NCBI RefSeq assembly: GCF_026619415.1
Contig: NZ_JAOVZR010000001.1
Span: forward strand, 4,386,501 to 4,450,500
DNA: 64,000 nt
Source: Hoeflea algicola
GTDB taxonomy: Bacteria > Pseudomonadota > Alphaproteobacteria > Rhizobiales > Rhizobiaceae
Reading direction: 5' to 3'
Positions 8,997-17,072 of the stretch are shown piece by piece. Position 1 is the first letter of the stretch, and each line of letters begins with the position of its first letter. The notes under the pieces are model-generated. The model had not been told where the DNA came from, did not search any database, and was given only the letters and a program-made list of their open reading frames with translations. Both the position numbers and the translations under genes were made by a program.

Positions 8997-9864
8997 GCTG
9001 ACGTCCACTCCCGCCACGTCCCGGAAAGCGCTGCGCAACCCTCTGACCGAGCGGGCGCTTGGTCACCGCGGACTTGTCATTGGTGTCGCGATTCTGACGG
9101 TAATGGCGGTGGCCGGGATCATCGGGCTGCTAGGCCTGGCCGGGGATCCACTCAAAATCAGTTATCAGTCCCGCTTTGTCGAACCTTCTGCCGAGTTCCT
9201 TTTCGGCACTGATCATTATGGGCGCAGCATCTTGAGCCGGGTGGTAGCAGGTACGCATCTATCGCTTTTGATTGGTATCAGCGTCGTTGCCATTACTGCC
9301 GTTTTTGGCGTTCTGATTGGTGCAATCGCTGGATATTTTGAGCGCCTGGACGGAGTGATCATGCGTTGCATGGATGCATTAATGGCATTTCCATCAATCA
9401 TGCTGGCCATCGCCATCGCCGCCGCGTTGGGGGCGGGGTTGCTGAACCTCATTGTGGCATTGGGCATAACCTATATCCCCCGAACCGCGCGGATCGTTCG
9501 CGCCGCCGTTCTTGGTGTGCGCAAATCGGAGTATATCGAGTCAGCACGGCTCTCTGGGGCGAGCGATCGCTTCATTATCTTCAAGCATATTCTACCCAAC
9601 ACCATGGCGCCATTGATCGTTGATCTGACCTTTGTGTTTGCCTATGCGATTCTTGCAGAAGCCGCGCTCAGCTTTCTGGGTGTCGGGCCGCCTCCGCCTG
9701 TCCCGACCTGGGGCAACATCATTGCGGATGGTCGCGATTACCTTGTGGAAGCACCCTGGATCAGCGTGTTCCCAGGCCTTGTCATCGGGTTCAGCGTGCT
9801 GGGATTGAACCTTCTGGGTGATGGATTGCGTGACGTTCTCGATCCCCGGCTGACATCGAGATGA
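8989..9864 (+). CDS. ABC transporter permease (DppC type)
   Basis: A 291-residue partner permease. After a cytoplasmic N-terminus rich in Ser/Thr/Arg it has a first helix (VIGVAILTVMAVAGIIGL), then FGTDHYGRSILSRVVAGTH, the hallmark of DppC/OppC proteins, and the EAA loop EYIESARLSGASDRFIIFKH. ATG 8989 overlaps the DppB-type stop, indicating coupling. It ends ten bases before the first ATPase gene. Confidence 0.93.
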   Translation: MTELTSTPATSRKALRNPLTERALGHRGLVIGVAILTVMAVAGIIGLLGLAGDPLKISYQSRFVEPSAEFLFGTDHYGRSILSRVVAGTHLSLLIGISVVAITAVFGVLIGAIAGYFERLDGVIMRCMDALMAFPSIMLAIAIAAALGAGLLNLIVALGITYIPRTARIVRAAVLGVRKSEYIESARLSGASDRFIIFKHILPNTMAPLIVDLTFVFAYAILAEAALSFLGVGPPPPVPTWGNIIADGRDYLVEAPWISVFPGLVIGFSVLGLNLLGDGLRDVLDPRLTSR

Positions 9865-9874
9865 TCGCATCACA

Positions 9875-10873
9875 ATGACCAAAGCAAATGCAACCATGGC
9901 TCCATTGCTCAAGATATCCAACTTGCGGACCGAGTTCGGCCCAGCACGCAAACCGATTACAGTGGTTGATGATATCAGTTTTGAGATCGGCGCCAACGAG
10001 CGGCTCGCAGTCGTCGGCGAATCCGGCTCTGGAAAGACGATGACAGCGCTCTCGATCATGCGCTTGCTTCCAGATGCAGCGCGCATATCTTCCGGGACGG
10101 TCAATTTTGCCGGGAAGGACCTGCTCAAATTGTCACGCTCCGAAATGCGGAGGATGAGCGGCGGCGAACTCGCGATGATTTTTCAGGAGCCAATGAGTTC
10201 GCTGAACCCAGTTTTCACTGTGGGCGCTCAGATCAGCGAGGCCATCACGCTGCATCAGGGATTGCGCGGTCGTGCAGCACGGATGCGTGCAATCGAACTG
10301 TTGTCATTGGTCAAGGTTCCGTCACCCGAGCACAGAATAGACCAGTATCCGCACGAGCTTTCAGGCGGGATGCGGCAGCGTGTAATGATCGCTATGGCGC
10401 TGTCGTCACAACCGAAGCTTCTCATCGCCGACGAGCCGACAACTGCCTTGGATGTCACGGTTCAAGCCCAAATCCTCCAGTTATTGAAGCAGTTGCAGGC
10501 TGAGCTGGGCATGGCAATCCTGTTGATCACCCATGATCTTGGTGTTGTCGCACAGTTCGCTGAAAGAATGATTGTAATGTATGCGGGCAAGGTCGTTGAA
10601 GACGCAATGGTGTCGGAAGCGTTCCGCCGGCCCCTTCATCCCTATACGGAAGGACTGCTGCGCAGCATTCCTCCGCTTTATAGTGACGTTGACCGCTTGC
10701 TGGCGATCGAGGGGGTAGTGCCGCCACCCACCGAACTCCCGGCAGGGTGCAGGTTTCAGCCGCGATGTCAGTACGCCAAAGCAGCCTGCACCGCACAGGT
10801 TCCACCGCTGAAACTCTTCGGCAAGCGACATAGCGCCGCTTGCATAAGATACGACGATTATGAGGTAGTCTAA
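9875..10873 (+). CDS. Oligopeptide/dipeptide ABC transporter ATPase (DppD type)
   Basis: A 332-residue cytoplasmic ABC ATPase. Walker A is GESGSGKT (about residue 50), the Q-loop is [12 protein letters not shown], the signature LSGGMRQRV, Walker [14 protein letters not shown] and the switch His in LLITHDLG. The C-terminal oligo_HPY extension carries [14 protein letters not shown], the Cys-rich motif that in DppD/OppD proteins can bind an iron-sulfur cluster. It pairs with the next ATPase. Confidence 0.94.
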   Translation: MTKANATMAPLLKISNLRTEFGPARKPITVVDDISFEIGANERLAVVGESGSGKTMTALSIMRLLPDAARISSGTVNFAGKDLLKLSRSEMRRMSGGELAMIFQEPMSSLNPVFTVGAQISEAITLHQGLRGRAARMRAIELLSLVKVPSPEHRIDQYPHELSGGMRQRVMIAMALSSQPKLLIADEPTTALDVTVQAQILQLLKQLQAELGMAILLITHDLGVVAQFAERMIVMYAGKVVEDAMVSEAFRRPLHPYTEGLLRSIPPLYSDVDRLLAIEGVVPPPTELPAGCRFQPRCQYAKAACTAQVPPLKLFGKRHSAACIRYDDYEVV

Positions 10874-10875
10874 AC

Positions 10876-11841
10876 ATGACTCCAGAAAGCTTACTTCAGG
10901 TCAGGGACCTCAAGAAGCATTTTCGTATTGGCACTAGCCTGTTCAAATCGCGGCGCCAAGTCGTTCAAGCCGTGGATGGTGTCAGCTTTGATCTTGTGGC
11001 TGGCGAAACACTAGGGCTCGTTGGCGAATCCGGTTGTGGCAAGTCCACTCTTGGCAGGCTGGTTGTACGATTGATTGAACCGACAGAAGGCAGCGTGACC
11101 TTCGGTGGGCAGGACCTGTTGAATCTCAAGGCGACCGAACTTCATGCCGTGCGCAAGAAATGTCAGTTCATTTTTCAGGATCCATACGGCTCATTGGATC
11201 CGCGAATGCGCATCTGGGACATCGTAACCGAACCACTTGCGATAGAAGGAAAGATGAGCAGGCCTGAACGGCGAGCCCGAGGGCAGGAACTGCTTGAGAG
11301 GGTAGGGCTTTCCAGCTCGGTGGCGGATAGTTACCCGCACGAATTCTCTGGCGGGCAACGTCAGCGTATCGGTGTTGCACGCGCCCTTGCGCTTGATCCT
11401 CGTCTGATTGTCTGCGATGAGCCCGTTTCCGCGCTTGACGTCTCTATTCAGGCTCAGATTATCAACTTGATGACCGACTTGAAGAATGAACTGCAACTCA
11501 GCTATCTTTTCATTTCGCACAATCTCGCGGTCGTCCGTCATATAGCCGACAGAGTTGCTGTCATGTATCTGGGCAAGATCGTGGAGCTCGCTCCGAAATC
11601 AGAGCTCTACAACCATCCCCAGCACCCCTATACTCGCGCTCTGATTTCCGCAATTCCAGTTCCTGAACCGGATCGACCGGCAGGCACAATCGATCTGCAG
11701 GGGCATGTTCCCAGTCCGATCAACCCACCAACGGGCTGTCGCTTCCACACGCGCTGTCCATTTGCGTTTGACCGCTGTCGAACCGAAGAACCTCAATTGA
11801 TTGCGCAGAGCACCGATCATCTGGTTGCCTGTCATTTGTGA
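10876..11841 (+). CDS. Oligopeptide/dipeptide ABC transporter ATPase (DppF type)
   Basis: A 321-residue second ATPase of the importer. Walker A is GESGCGKST (about residue 50), the Q-loop [12 protein letters not shown], the signature FSGGQRQRI, Walker [14 protein letters not shown] and the switch His in FISHNL. The C-terminus has [14 protein letters not shown], again the Cys motif of this family. It starts two bases after the DppD-type stop and is the last gene of the operon. The sequence after it is IS debris. Confidence 0.94.
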   Translation: MTPESLLQVRDLKKHFRIGTSLFKSRRQVVQAVDGVSFDLVAGETLGLVGESGCGKSTLGRLVVRLIEPTEGSVTFGGQDLLNLKATELHAVRKKCQFIFQDPYGSLDPRMRIWDIVTEPLAIEGKMSRPERRARGQELLERVGLSSSVADSYPHEFSGGQRQRIGVARALALDPRLIVCDEPVSALDVSIQAQIINLMTDLKNELQLSYLFISHNLAVVRHIADRVAVMYLGKIVELAPKSELYNHPQHPYTRALISAIPVPEPDRPAGTIDLQGHVPSPINPPTGCRFHTRCPFAFDRCRTEEPQLIAQSTDHLVACHL

Positions 11842-11868
11842 ATAGAAAGAGTGGTCGCAGAGGTATTC

Positions 11869-12027
11869 TCAATACACGCAATATTCGGCGGCCAGTTCCG
11901 ACACGGTGCACGCTCCCTTGTCGGCCTCCAACGCAATGCAAGCCTTGAAGCCCGTGTCATGGTTCCTGCTTTTTGACATGGTCTGATCGTAGCTTCCGTC
12001 ACTGTCCGCTTTTGGGGGGACGGCTCA
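11869..12027 (-). pseudogene. IS3-family 5' end and truncated OrfA (copy 1)
   Basis: Read on the minus strand from 12027, a terminal-repeat-like TGAGCCGTCCCCCC and AAAAGCGGAC lead to ATG at 11979 and a 36-codon frame beginning MSKSRNHDTGFKACIALEAD and ending in SELAAEYCVY. This is the N-terminus of an IS3-family OrfA helix-turn-helix protein, cut off at a stop at 11869. The terminal 45 bases resemble those of copy 2 at 13574-13618, in the same orientation. Only the 5' end of the element survives. Confidence 0.7.
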
Positions 12028-12139
12028 GGGTGGGATGAGAGCTGGCAATGAGAAGCCCCCAGTTCCGGTTTGCGATAGACAAGTTTGCGCGCGTTTAGCC
12101 AGGCGACTTAGCAGAAGAGCAAAATGACACCCGGGGCGT

Positions 12140-13505
12140 GTGTGGATGCCCCCTGTTTGGCAAGCTTTATCTTCGATTTTTCGGCGGGGTCTTCGATCGG
12201 ACGTGTGTCAGGCCTCAGGTTGTGGCCTTCGATGACGCCACGGGCCGGTATGCTGTTCGGAAAGCTGGGTTCACATCGGTTCAGAGAGCTGCAAGCGCTC
12301 GAGCCCCGGGTCTGAATTTCCCTGCCTTGAACTTCGAAGTCCGTGTCGCGTACTCCTCGTCGATCGCTCACCCCGGCCTTGCGGCCATGTCGTGCCTTTT
12401 CCCTTCTCGGTTTCAGGTCACGCCATTCGATAATTCTCTTGCTTGGTCGACATGGCCCAGATCATTCGGGCCATCTTATTCGCCAGCGCAACGGCCGCGA
12501 CCATCCTTGGCTTGCGTGCTACGAGAGCAGCGAGCCAGCGATTCGAACTGCCACCCTTTCGGACGACCCAGCGGATCACGCTCATCGCTCCGACGATTAG
12601 CAGTCGGCGGATGTCGGTCTGCCCCATCTTGCTGACCGACCCCAGCCTGGCCTTGCCCCCCGTGGACCTCTGCCGTGGCACCAGGCCGAGCCAGGCCGCA
12701 AAGTTCCGCCCACTGTCAAAAGTGTCGAGGTCGGGCGCAAACGCCGCCACGGCGCCTGCCGTCACGGGGCCGATCCCGGGGATGGTGCAAAGCCGCCGCA
12801 ACTCACAATCTGTCTTCGATGCATCTTCCAACTCGTTTGCCAGCCGTTCGATCACGTCGGTCAGCCGCGCGATCTGCTCGAGATAAACCGCCCCCATCTC
12901 ACGAACCGGGTCAGGCAGGTCGCTGCTCTCGTCCGCCAACGCATTCTCGAGTAGTTTCAGGCTCGCCGGTCCCTTCGGCGCCACCAGCCCGAATTCGGCC
13001 AGATGTCCGCGGAGCGCGTTGATGAGCTGCGTGCGCTGCCGGACCAAGCATTGATGGGTGCGGAACGCCACAGCACGGCCTTGGGTTTCGGCACTCTTCA
13101 CTGCCACGAAACGCATGGTCGGGCGCATGGCCGCCTCTGCGATAGCCTCCGCGTCCGCGCGGTCATTCTTCTGGCGCTTGACGAACGGTTTCACATACGC
13201 CGCCGGCACCAGACGCACTTCATGACCGTGAGACTGCGCCATCCGGCCCCAGTGATGCGACGTGGCGCATGCCTCCATCGCGACTACACAGGCCGGCTGC
13301 TCGCCCAGAAGCGTCGCCAACCGGTTCCGAGACAGTGCCCGATTATACAGTACCCTCCCATCAGATCCGACCGCACAAGCCTGAAAGCTGCCTTTTGCTA
13401 AGTCGATTGCCAGAATGCTGATCTTCGATGTCATTGATGCGCCCTCCGCTCGGTGAATATAGAACCGTCTTGGTATACCCGATGCCGCTGGGTGGGGGCA
13501 TCCAC
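12140..13505 (-). mobile_element. IS110-family (IS1111-type) insertion sequence
   Basis: The element is defined by a transposase gene (12418-13434) and a 12-bp inverted repeat, GTGGATGCCCCC at 12142-12153 facing its complement at 13494-13505. Short subterminal repeats of this kind mark the IS1111 subgroup. The right non-coding part, upstream of the transposase, is only about 60 bp. The part downstream of the gene is about 265 bp (12154-12417) and in this subgroup would encode the bridge RNA that guides target choice. Exact ends are uncertain, because IS110 elements make no clear duplications. Confidence 0.65.
12418..13434 (-). CDS. IS110-family transposase
   Basis: A 338-residue DEDD-type recombinase. 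The N-terminal RuvC-like domain starts MTSKISILAIDLAKGSFQAC (first Asp) and has a conserved Glu in VVAMEACATSHHWG and the DxxD of KNDRADAEAIAEAA. The C-terminal Tnp_20 domain has CTIPGIGPVTAGAVAAF and GSVSKMGQTDIRRLL with the likely nucleophilic Ser. Length and domains are complete, so the enzyme is probably functional. It needs an RNA from the element's non-coding end. Confidence 0.93.
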   Translation of the reverse strand: MTSKISILAIDLAKGSFQACAVGSDGRVLYNRALSRNRLATLLGEQPACVVAMEACATSHHWGRMAQSHGHEVRLVPAAYVKPFVKRQKNDRADAEAIAEAAMRPTMRFVAVKSAETQGRAVAFRTHQCLVRQRTQLINALRGHLAEFGLVAPKGPASLKLLENALADESSDLPDPVREMGAVYLEQIARLTDVIERLANELEDASKTDCELRRLCTIPGIGPVTAGAVAAFAPDLDTFDSGRNFAAWLGLVPRQRSTGGKARLGSVSKMGQTDIRRLLIVGAMSVIRWVVRKGGSSNRWLAALVARKPRMVAAVALANKMARMIWAMSTKQENYRMA

Positions 13506-13618
13506 CGCATCAGTTCATTGCCTTCGTCTCGACATCGCCGATCTCCTTTGTGTTGAAGAACAGCAGACAACAAATCGCAGCTCACGTCAGCGTCCGATTT
13601 TCGGGGGAGCGGAGCTCA
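13506..13618 (-). pseudogene. IS3-family 5' end (copy 2), cut by IS110 element
   Basis: On the minus strand from 13618 a terminal TGAGCTCCGCTCCCCC and AAAATCGGACGCTGACG closely match the end of copy 1 at 12027. An RBS-like AAAGGAGA then precedes ATG 13535, whose frame reads MSRRRQ and stops. The IS110-type inverted repeat starts ten bases further on. It looks like an IS3-family element interrupted right at the start of OrfA. Confidence 0.55.
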
Positions 13619-13661
13619 GGTTGCAGCAGTAAATGTTATCTATTGGAACTCATTTTGTCTG

Positions 13662-13691
13662 TTGACACGAGTTCGATCCCTATCCTATCTT
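13662..13691 (+). promoter_or_regulatory. Candidate sigma-70-type promoter for the thiolase operon
   Basis: TTGACA (13662-13667), an 18-base spacer and TATCTT (13686-13691) stand about 80 bases before the thiolase-like start at 13772. The -35 box is perfect and the -10 box is weak. Read by eye only. Confidence 0.35.
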
Positions 13692-13771
13692 TCCATCTGA
13701 GGTGTGCGGGAGGGTGTCATTGGGGACAGTCTTTGGCCGCGGCCTGTCGTAGTGCGGGTCAGGGAGCAGCA

Positions 13772-14941
13772 ATGAGCATACGTAATCAAGCCTGCATCGC
13801 CGGGATCTATGAACATCCTACCCGGAACGCGGCGGATATCTCATTGGCCGCGCTTCATGGGGATGTGATCGCCGGAGCGCTTGCGGATGCGGGCCTTGAC
13901 AAGGGTGATGTCGACGGCTTCTTTTGTGACAGCGATGCGCCGGGCCTTGGCGCACTTTCCATGCTGGATTATCTCGGCATGCGGGTGCGCCATGTTGAAG
14001 CTTCTGAAAGCGGCGGGGCCACATATTTGTCCCAGGTTGCCCATGCTGCAGAGGCAATTGCGGCGGGCAAGATGAAGGTGGCGGTCATCTCGATGGCGGG
14101 GCGACCACGTGCCGACGCGGCGGCCGGGGGCGTCGCGCCCCGTCCTTTCCCGCCTTCCACACCGGATTTGCAGTTCGAACTGCCCTATGGCGCGGAACTG
14201 GTCAATGAATATGCGCTCGCGGCCATGCGGCATATGTATGAGTATGGCACGACCGCCGAACAACTGGCCTGGGTCAAGGTTGCCGCCTCGCACCACGCTC
14301 AGCACAATCCATTAGCCATGCTTCCCAAAGTCGTGACTGTGGAGGATGTACTTGGTTCGCCGATGATCGCGGATCCTCTGCACCGGATGGATTGCTGCAT
14401 CGTCAGTGACGGCGGCGGCGCAATCGTGGTTGTCAGTCCTGATGTCGCCGCAAGCCTCAAACAGCCGGTCGTCAAGGTTCTTGGCCATGGGGAGGCGGTC
14501 AAGCATCAAAATGGTGGACAGATTGATCTGACTTTCTCTGCAGCAGCCTATTCCGGAGCGGACGCCTTTGCCGAGGCAGGAGTCACCCCTTCCGATATAG
14601 ATTACGCGTCAATCTACGACAGTTTCACCATCACCGTCATCACGCAATTGGAAGATCTGGGGTTCTGCGCCAAGGGGGATGGTGGTCGATTTGTTGCTGA
14701 TGGCGGCCTGATATCCGGGGTCGGGCGCCTGCCGGTCAATACCGATGGCGGAGGGTTGTGCAACAATCACCCGGGATACCGTGGCGGGATGACCAAGATC
14801 ATCGAGGCTGTGCGGCAGTTGCGGGGGCAGGCGGCGCCGCAGGTGCAAGTGAAGAATTGTCGGCTCGCACTGGCGCAGGCCATGGGTGGTTCGCTCGGCA
14901 CGCGCCATGCGGCAGCGACCCTGATTTTGGAGCGCCATTGA
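13772..14941 (+). CDS. Thiolase-like protein (SCP-x/lipid-transfer type acetyl-CoA acetyltransferase homolog)
   Basis: A 389-residue thiolase-fold protein. ATG 13772 follows AGGGAG; the longer frame from 13550 runs through IS sequence and is rejected. The N-terminal half has the dyad GALADAGLDKGDVDGFF. The loop where thiolases carry the nucleophilic Cys reads ASESGGATYLSQ (residues 77-88) with no Cys. The C-terminal motif LCNNHPGYRGG replaces the usual GG-HPxGxSG form. This is the SCP-x-like branch that works with a DUF35 partner, which is encoded one base downstream. A role in side-chain or acyl-CoA breakdown is inferred. Confidence 0.87.
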   Translation: MSIRNQACIAGIYEHPTRNAADISLAALHGDVIAGALADAGLDKGDVDGFFCDSDAPGLGALSMLDYLGMRVRHVEASESGGATYLSQVAHAAEAIAAGKMKVAVISMAGRPRADAAAGGVAPRPFPPSTPDLQFELPYGAELVNEYALAAMRHMYEYGTTAEQLAWVKVAASHHAQHNPLAMLPKVVTVEDVLGSPMIADPLHRMDCCIVSDGGGAIVVVSPDVAASLKQPVVKVLGHGEAVKHQNGGQIDLTFSAAAYSGADAFAEAGVTPSDIDYASIYDSFTITVITQLEDLGFCAKGDGGRFVADGGLISGVGRLPVNTDGGGLCNNHPGYRGGMTKIIEAVRQLRGQAAPQVQVKNCRLALAQAMGGSLGTRHAAATLILERH

Positions 14942-14942
14942 C

Positions 14943-15356
14943 ATGACCGAACCTCTTGGAAAACGCATTCCTGCTGCCCCGGAGCCGACTGTTGAGACGG
15001 TCGAATATTGGCAGGCCGCCGATGCGCATAAACTGATGATAGGGCGATGCCATGGTTGTGGCGAAGCTTATTTCTATCCACGTTCGCGCTGTCCCCGTTG
15101 CCTGTCGGCCGACACCGGACTTGAGCAGGCTGAAGGCAGCGGGACGGTGTATTCCTATAGCATCATGCGCCGCGCCAAGATCCCTTATGCGATTGCCTAT
15201 GTCACGCTGGCGGAAGGTCCCACGATGATGACCAATATTGTCGATTGCGCGATAGACCATATTAGCATCGGCATGCCCGTGAGCCTCGTCTTCGTGGAAT
15301 CCGACGGGGGTTCTCCGGTGCCGGTGTTCAAACCGGCCGGCGAGTTTGCCGGCTAG
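14943..15356 (+). CDS. DUF35 OB-fold / zinc-ribbon acyl-CoA-associated protein
   Basis: A 137-residue protein. An N-terminal rubredoxin-like zinc ribbon has Cys36, Cys39, Cys50 and Cys53 (CHGCG and CPRCL), and an OB-fold follows with GSGTVYSYSIMRR and IAYVTLAEGPTMMTNIV. DUF35 proteins form complexes with thiolase-like enzymes lacking the standard catalytic Cys and are thought to act as acyl-CoA-binding or scaffold subunits. It lies one base after the thiolase-like gene, so a heteromeric complex is likely. Confidence 0.9.
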   Translation: MTEPLGKRIPAAPEPTVETVEYWQAADAHKLMIGRCHGCGEAYFYPRSRCPRCLSADTGLEQAEGSGTVYSYSIMRRAKIPYAIAYVTLAEGPTMMTNIVDCAIDHISIGMPVSLVFVESDGGSPVPVFKPAGEFAG

Positions 15357-15407
15357 CCCTGCACGGTTGCCTGTCGTCGGATCATCAAGTGTAGAAGCGA
15401 ACCTGTC

Positions 15408-17015
15408 ATGCAGACCCACCATAACTTCGACCCACGCGTTCTGCCACAGGATGAGTGCGTTCTAAGGGCGATGCTCGAACGCAACGCCGCCCAGCGGCCC
15501 GATGATATCTATGCGGTATTTCAGGATGGCACAGAATGGAGTTTTTCCGAAACCTTGCGCCAGGCGCGGCAAGCCGCCGCCGGCCTGCAATCGCTCGGAG
15601 TTGCGCAGGACGACAGGGTCCTGATAGCCCTTCCCAACGGCAAGGACGCACTCCGGATTTGGTTCGGCGTCAACTATATCGGCGGTGTCGCCGTGCATGT
15701 GAATCCGGCTTACCGCGGCGCACTGCTGGAACGCGTTATTTCCAATTCAGGTGCCGAGCTTCTGGTCTGTGTCGCGGACATGGTGGAGCCGGTTTCTCAG
15801 GTTGCCACCGCCGATTTGAAAACGGTCGTCACTTTGGGGGAAACATCTACGCTGTTGCCGGGTATTTCGCTGCTTGATGTCGGTGTCCTCGATGGTGTCG
15901 GCGACCAGCCTGAAGCGCCAGCGCGAGAAATCCTCCCGTTTGATCTGCAATGCATAATCTATACGTCGGGAACCACAGGCCCATCGAAGGGCGTGATGTG
16001 TTCATACATGCATGTCACCAGCGCAGGGAAGGCGGTCTATTTCCTTGATGCCGAGGACCGTTATCTGGTTAATCTGCCAAATTATCATATCGCCGGCATC
16101 CTTCCGTGCATGTTGATGATGTCACTTGGTGGCTCCATCGCCGTTATAGAGCGCTTCAAGACAGACCAGTTCTGGGAGACCATCGCCGCCACAAAGGCGA
16201 CATTTGCCATTCTGCTCGGAGTGATGACGCGGTACCTGCTTTCCAGGCCGGAAACCCCAGCGGAAAAGGCCGGGTATCTCCGTTACATCATCCAGCAGCC
16301 ATTTGATGACGATGCTCCCGCTTTGCGAGCCCGTTTCAACATCGACATCTACACCTCTTTCAACATGACCGAAGTTTCGCTTCCGATCGTATCCGAACCC
16401 AACCCGCCGGTTCCGGGAACCTGCGGTAAGGCGCGTGATGGCGTCGAACTCAGGATCGTTGATGCCTACGATTGTGAGGTGCCGGTGGGCCACACCGGCG
16501 AACTGATCATCCGGACCGACCAGCCGTGGGCAATGATGCACGGCTATTATCAGGATGCCGACGCCACCGCGCGGGCTTGGCGCAATGGCTGGTTCCACAC
16601 CGGTGACATCTTCCGCAAGAATGCGGACGGCTACTATTTCTTTGTCGACAGGCTGAAGGACACGATCCGCCGCCGCGGAGAGAACATCTCCTCCTTCGAA
16701 GTCGAGGCGGCCGTGATGGCCCATCCGGCCATTCGCGAGGCGGCGGCGGTGGCTACCGAGAGCGAAATCAGCGAAAGCGAGGTCATGATTGTGGTCTCAC
16801 TCAACAAAAATGTCTCGCTCGACCCGGCCGACCTGATCAGGTTCCTAAGTTCAAATCTGACCTATTTCATGATCCCCCGTTACGTGCGCATCCTTGCGGA
16901 CTTGCCGAAAACCCCGACGCAGAAAATTGAAAAGCACGTTTTGCGCAGCACCGGACGGTCTCAGGGGGACGTCTGGGACCGTGAAGCGGCCGGCATTCGA
17001 ATTCAACGAAACTGA
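15408..17015 (+). CDS. AMP-dependent acyl-CoA synthetase/ligase
   Basis: A 535-residue ANL-superfamily enzyme that activates a carboxylic acid to its acyl-CoA with ATP. The phosphate-binding loop IIYTSGTTGPSKGV is near residue 185, and the A5-like motif reads YTSFNMTEVS. The A7/A8 region has GWFHTGDIFRKN and DRLKDTIRRRGENIS. A late Lys (PTQKIEKH) matches the catalytic A10 Lys. It most resembles the CaiC/crotonobetaine-type CoA ligases. It supplies the CoA ester for the downstream hydratase/dehydrogenase and upstream thiolase-like complex. Confidence 0.92.
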   Translation: MQTHHNFDPRVLPQDECVLRAMLERNAAQRPDDIYAVFQDGTEWSFSETLRQARQAAAGLQSLGVAQDDRVLIALPNGKDALRIWFGVNYIGGVAVHVNPAYRGALLERVISNSGAELLVCVADMVEPVSQVATADLKTVVTLGETSTLLPGISLLDVGVLDGVGDQPEAPAREILPFDLQCIIYTSGTTGPSKGVMCSYMHVTSAGKAVYFLDAEDRYLVNLPNYHIAGILPCMLMMSLGGSIAVIERFKTDQFWETIAATKATFAILLGVMTRYLLSRPETPAEKAGYLRYIIQQPFDDDAPALRARFNIDIYTSFNMTEVSLPIVSEPNPPVPGTCGKARDGVELRIVDAYDCEVPVGHTGELIIRTDQPWAMMHGYYQDADATARAWRNGWFHTGDIFRKNADGYYFFVDRLKDTIRRRGENISSFEVEAAVMAHPAIREAAAVATESEISESEVMIVVSLNKNVSLDPADLIRFLSSNLTYFMIPRYVRILADLPKTPTQKIEKHVLRSTGRSQGDVWDREAAGIRIQRN

Positions 17016-17072
17016 GTGCCGAAAATGGGCGTCATTGTCCCAAATCCGCAAGTTATCCACCAAGGTCAGATT

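Noticed and set aside
13550..13771. Extended start of the thiolase-like gene
   Set aside because: It would translate IS3 end sequence and lacks family similarity before residue 1 at 13772.
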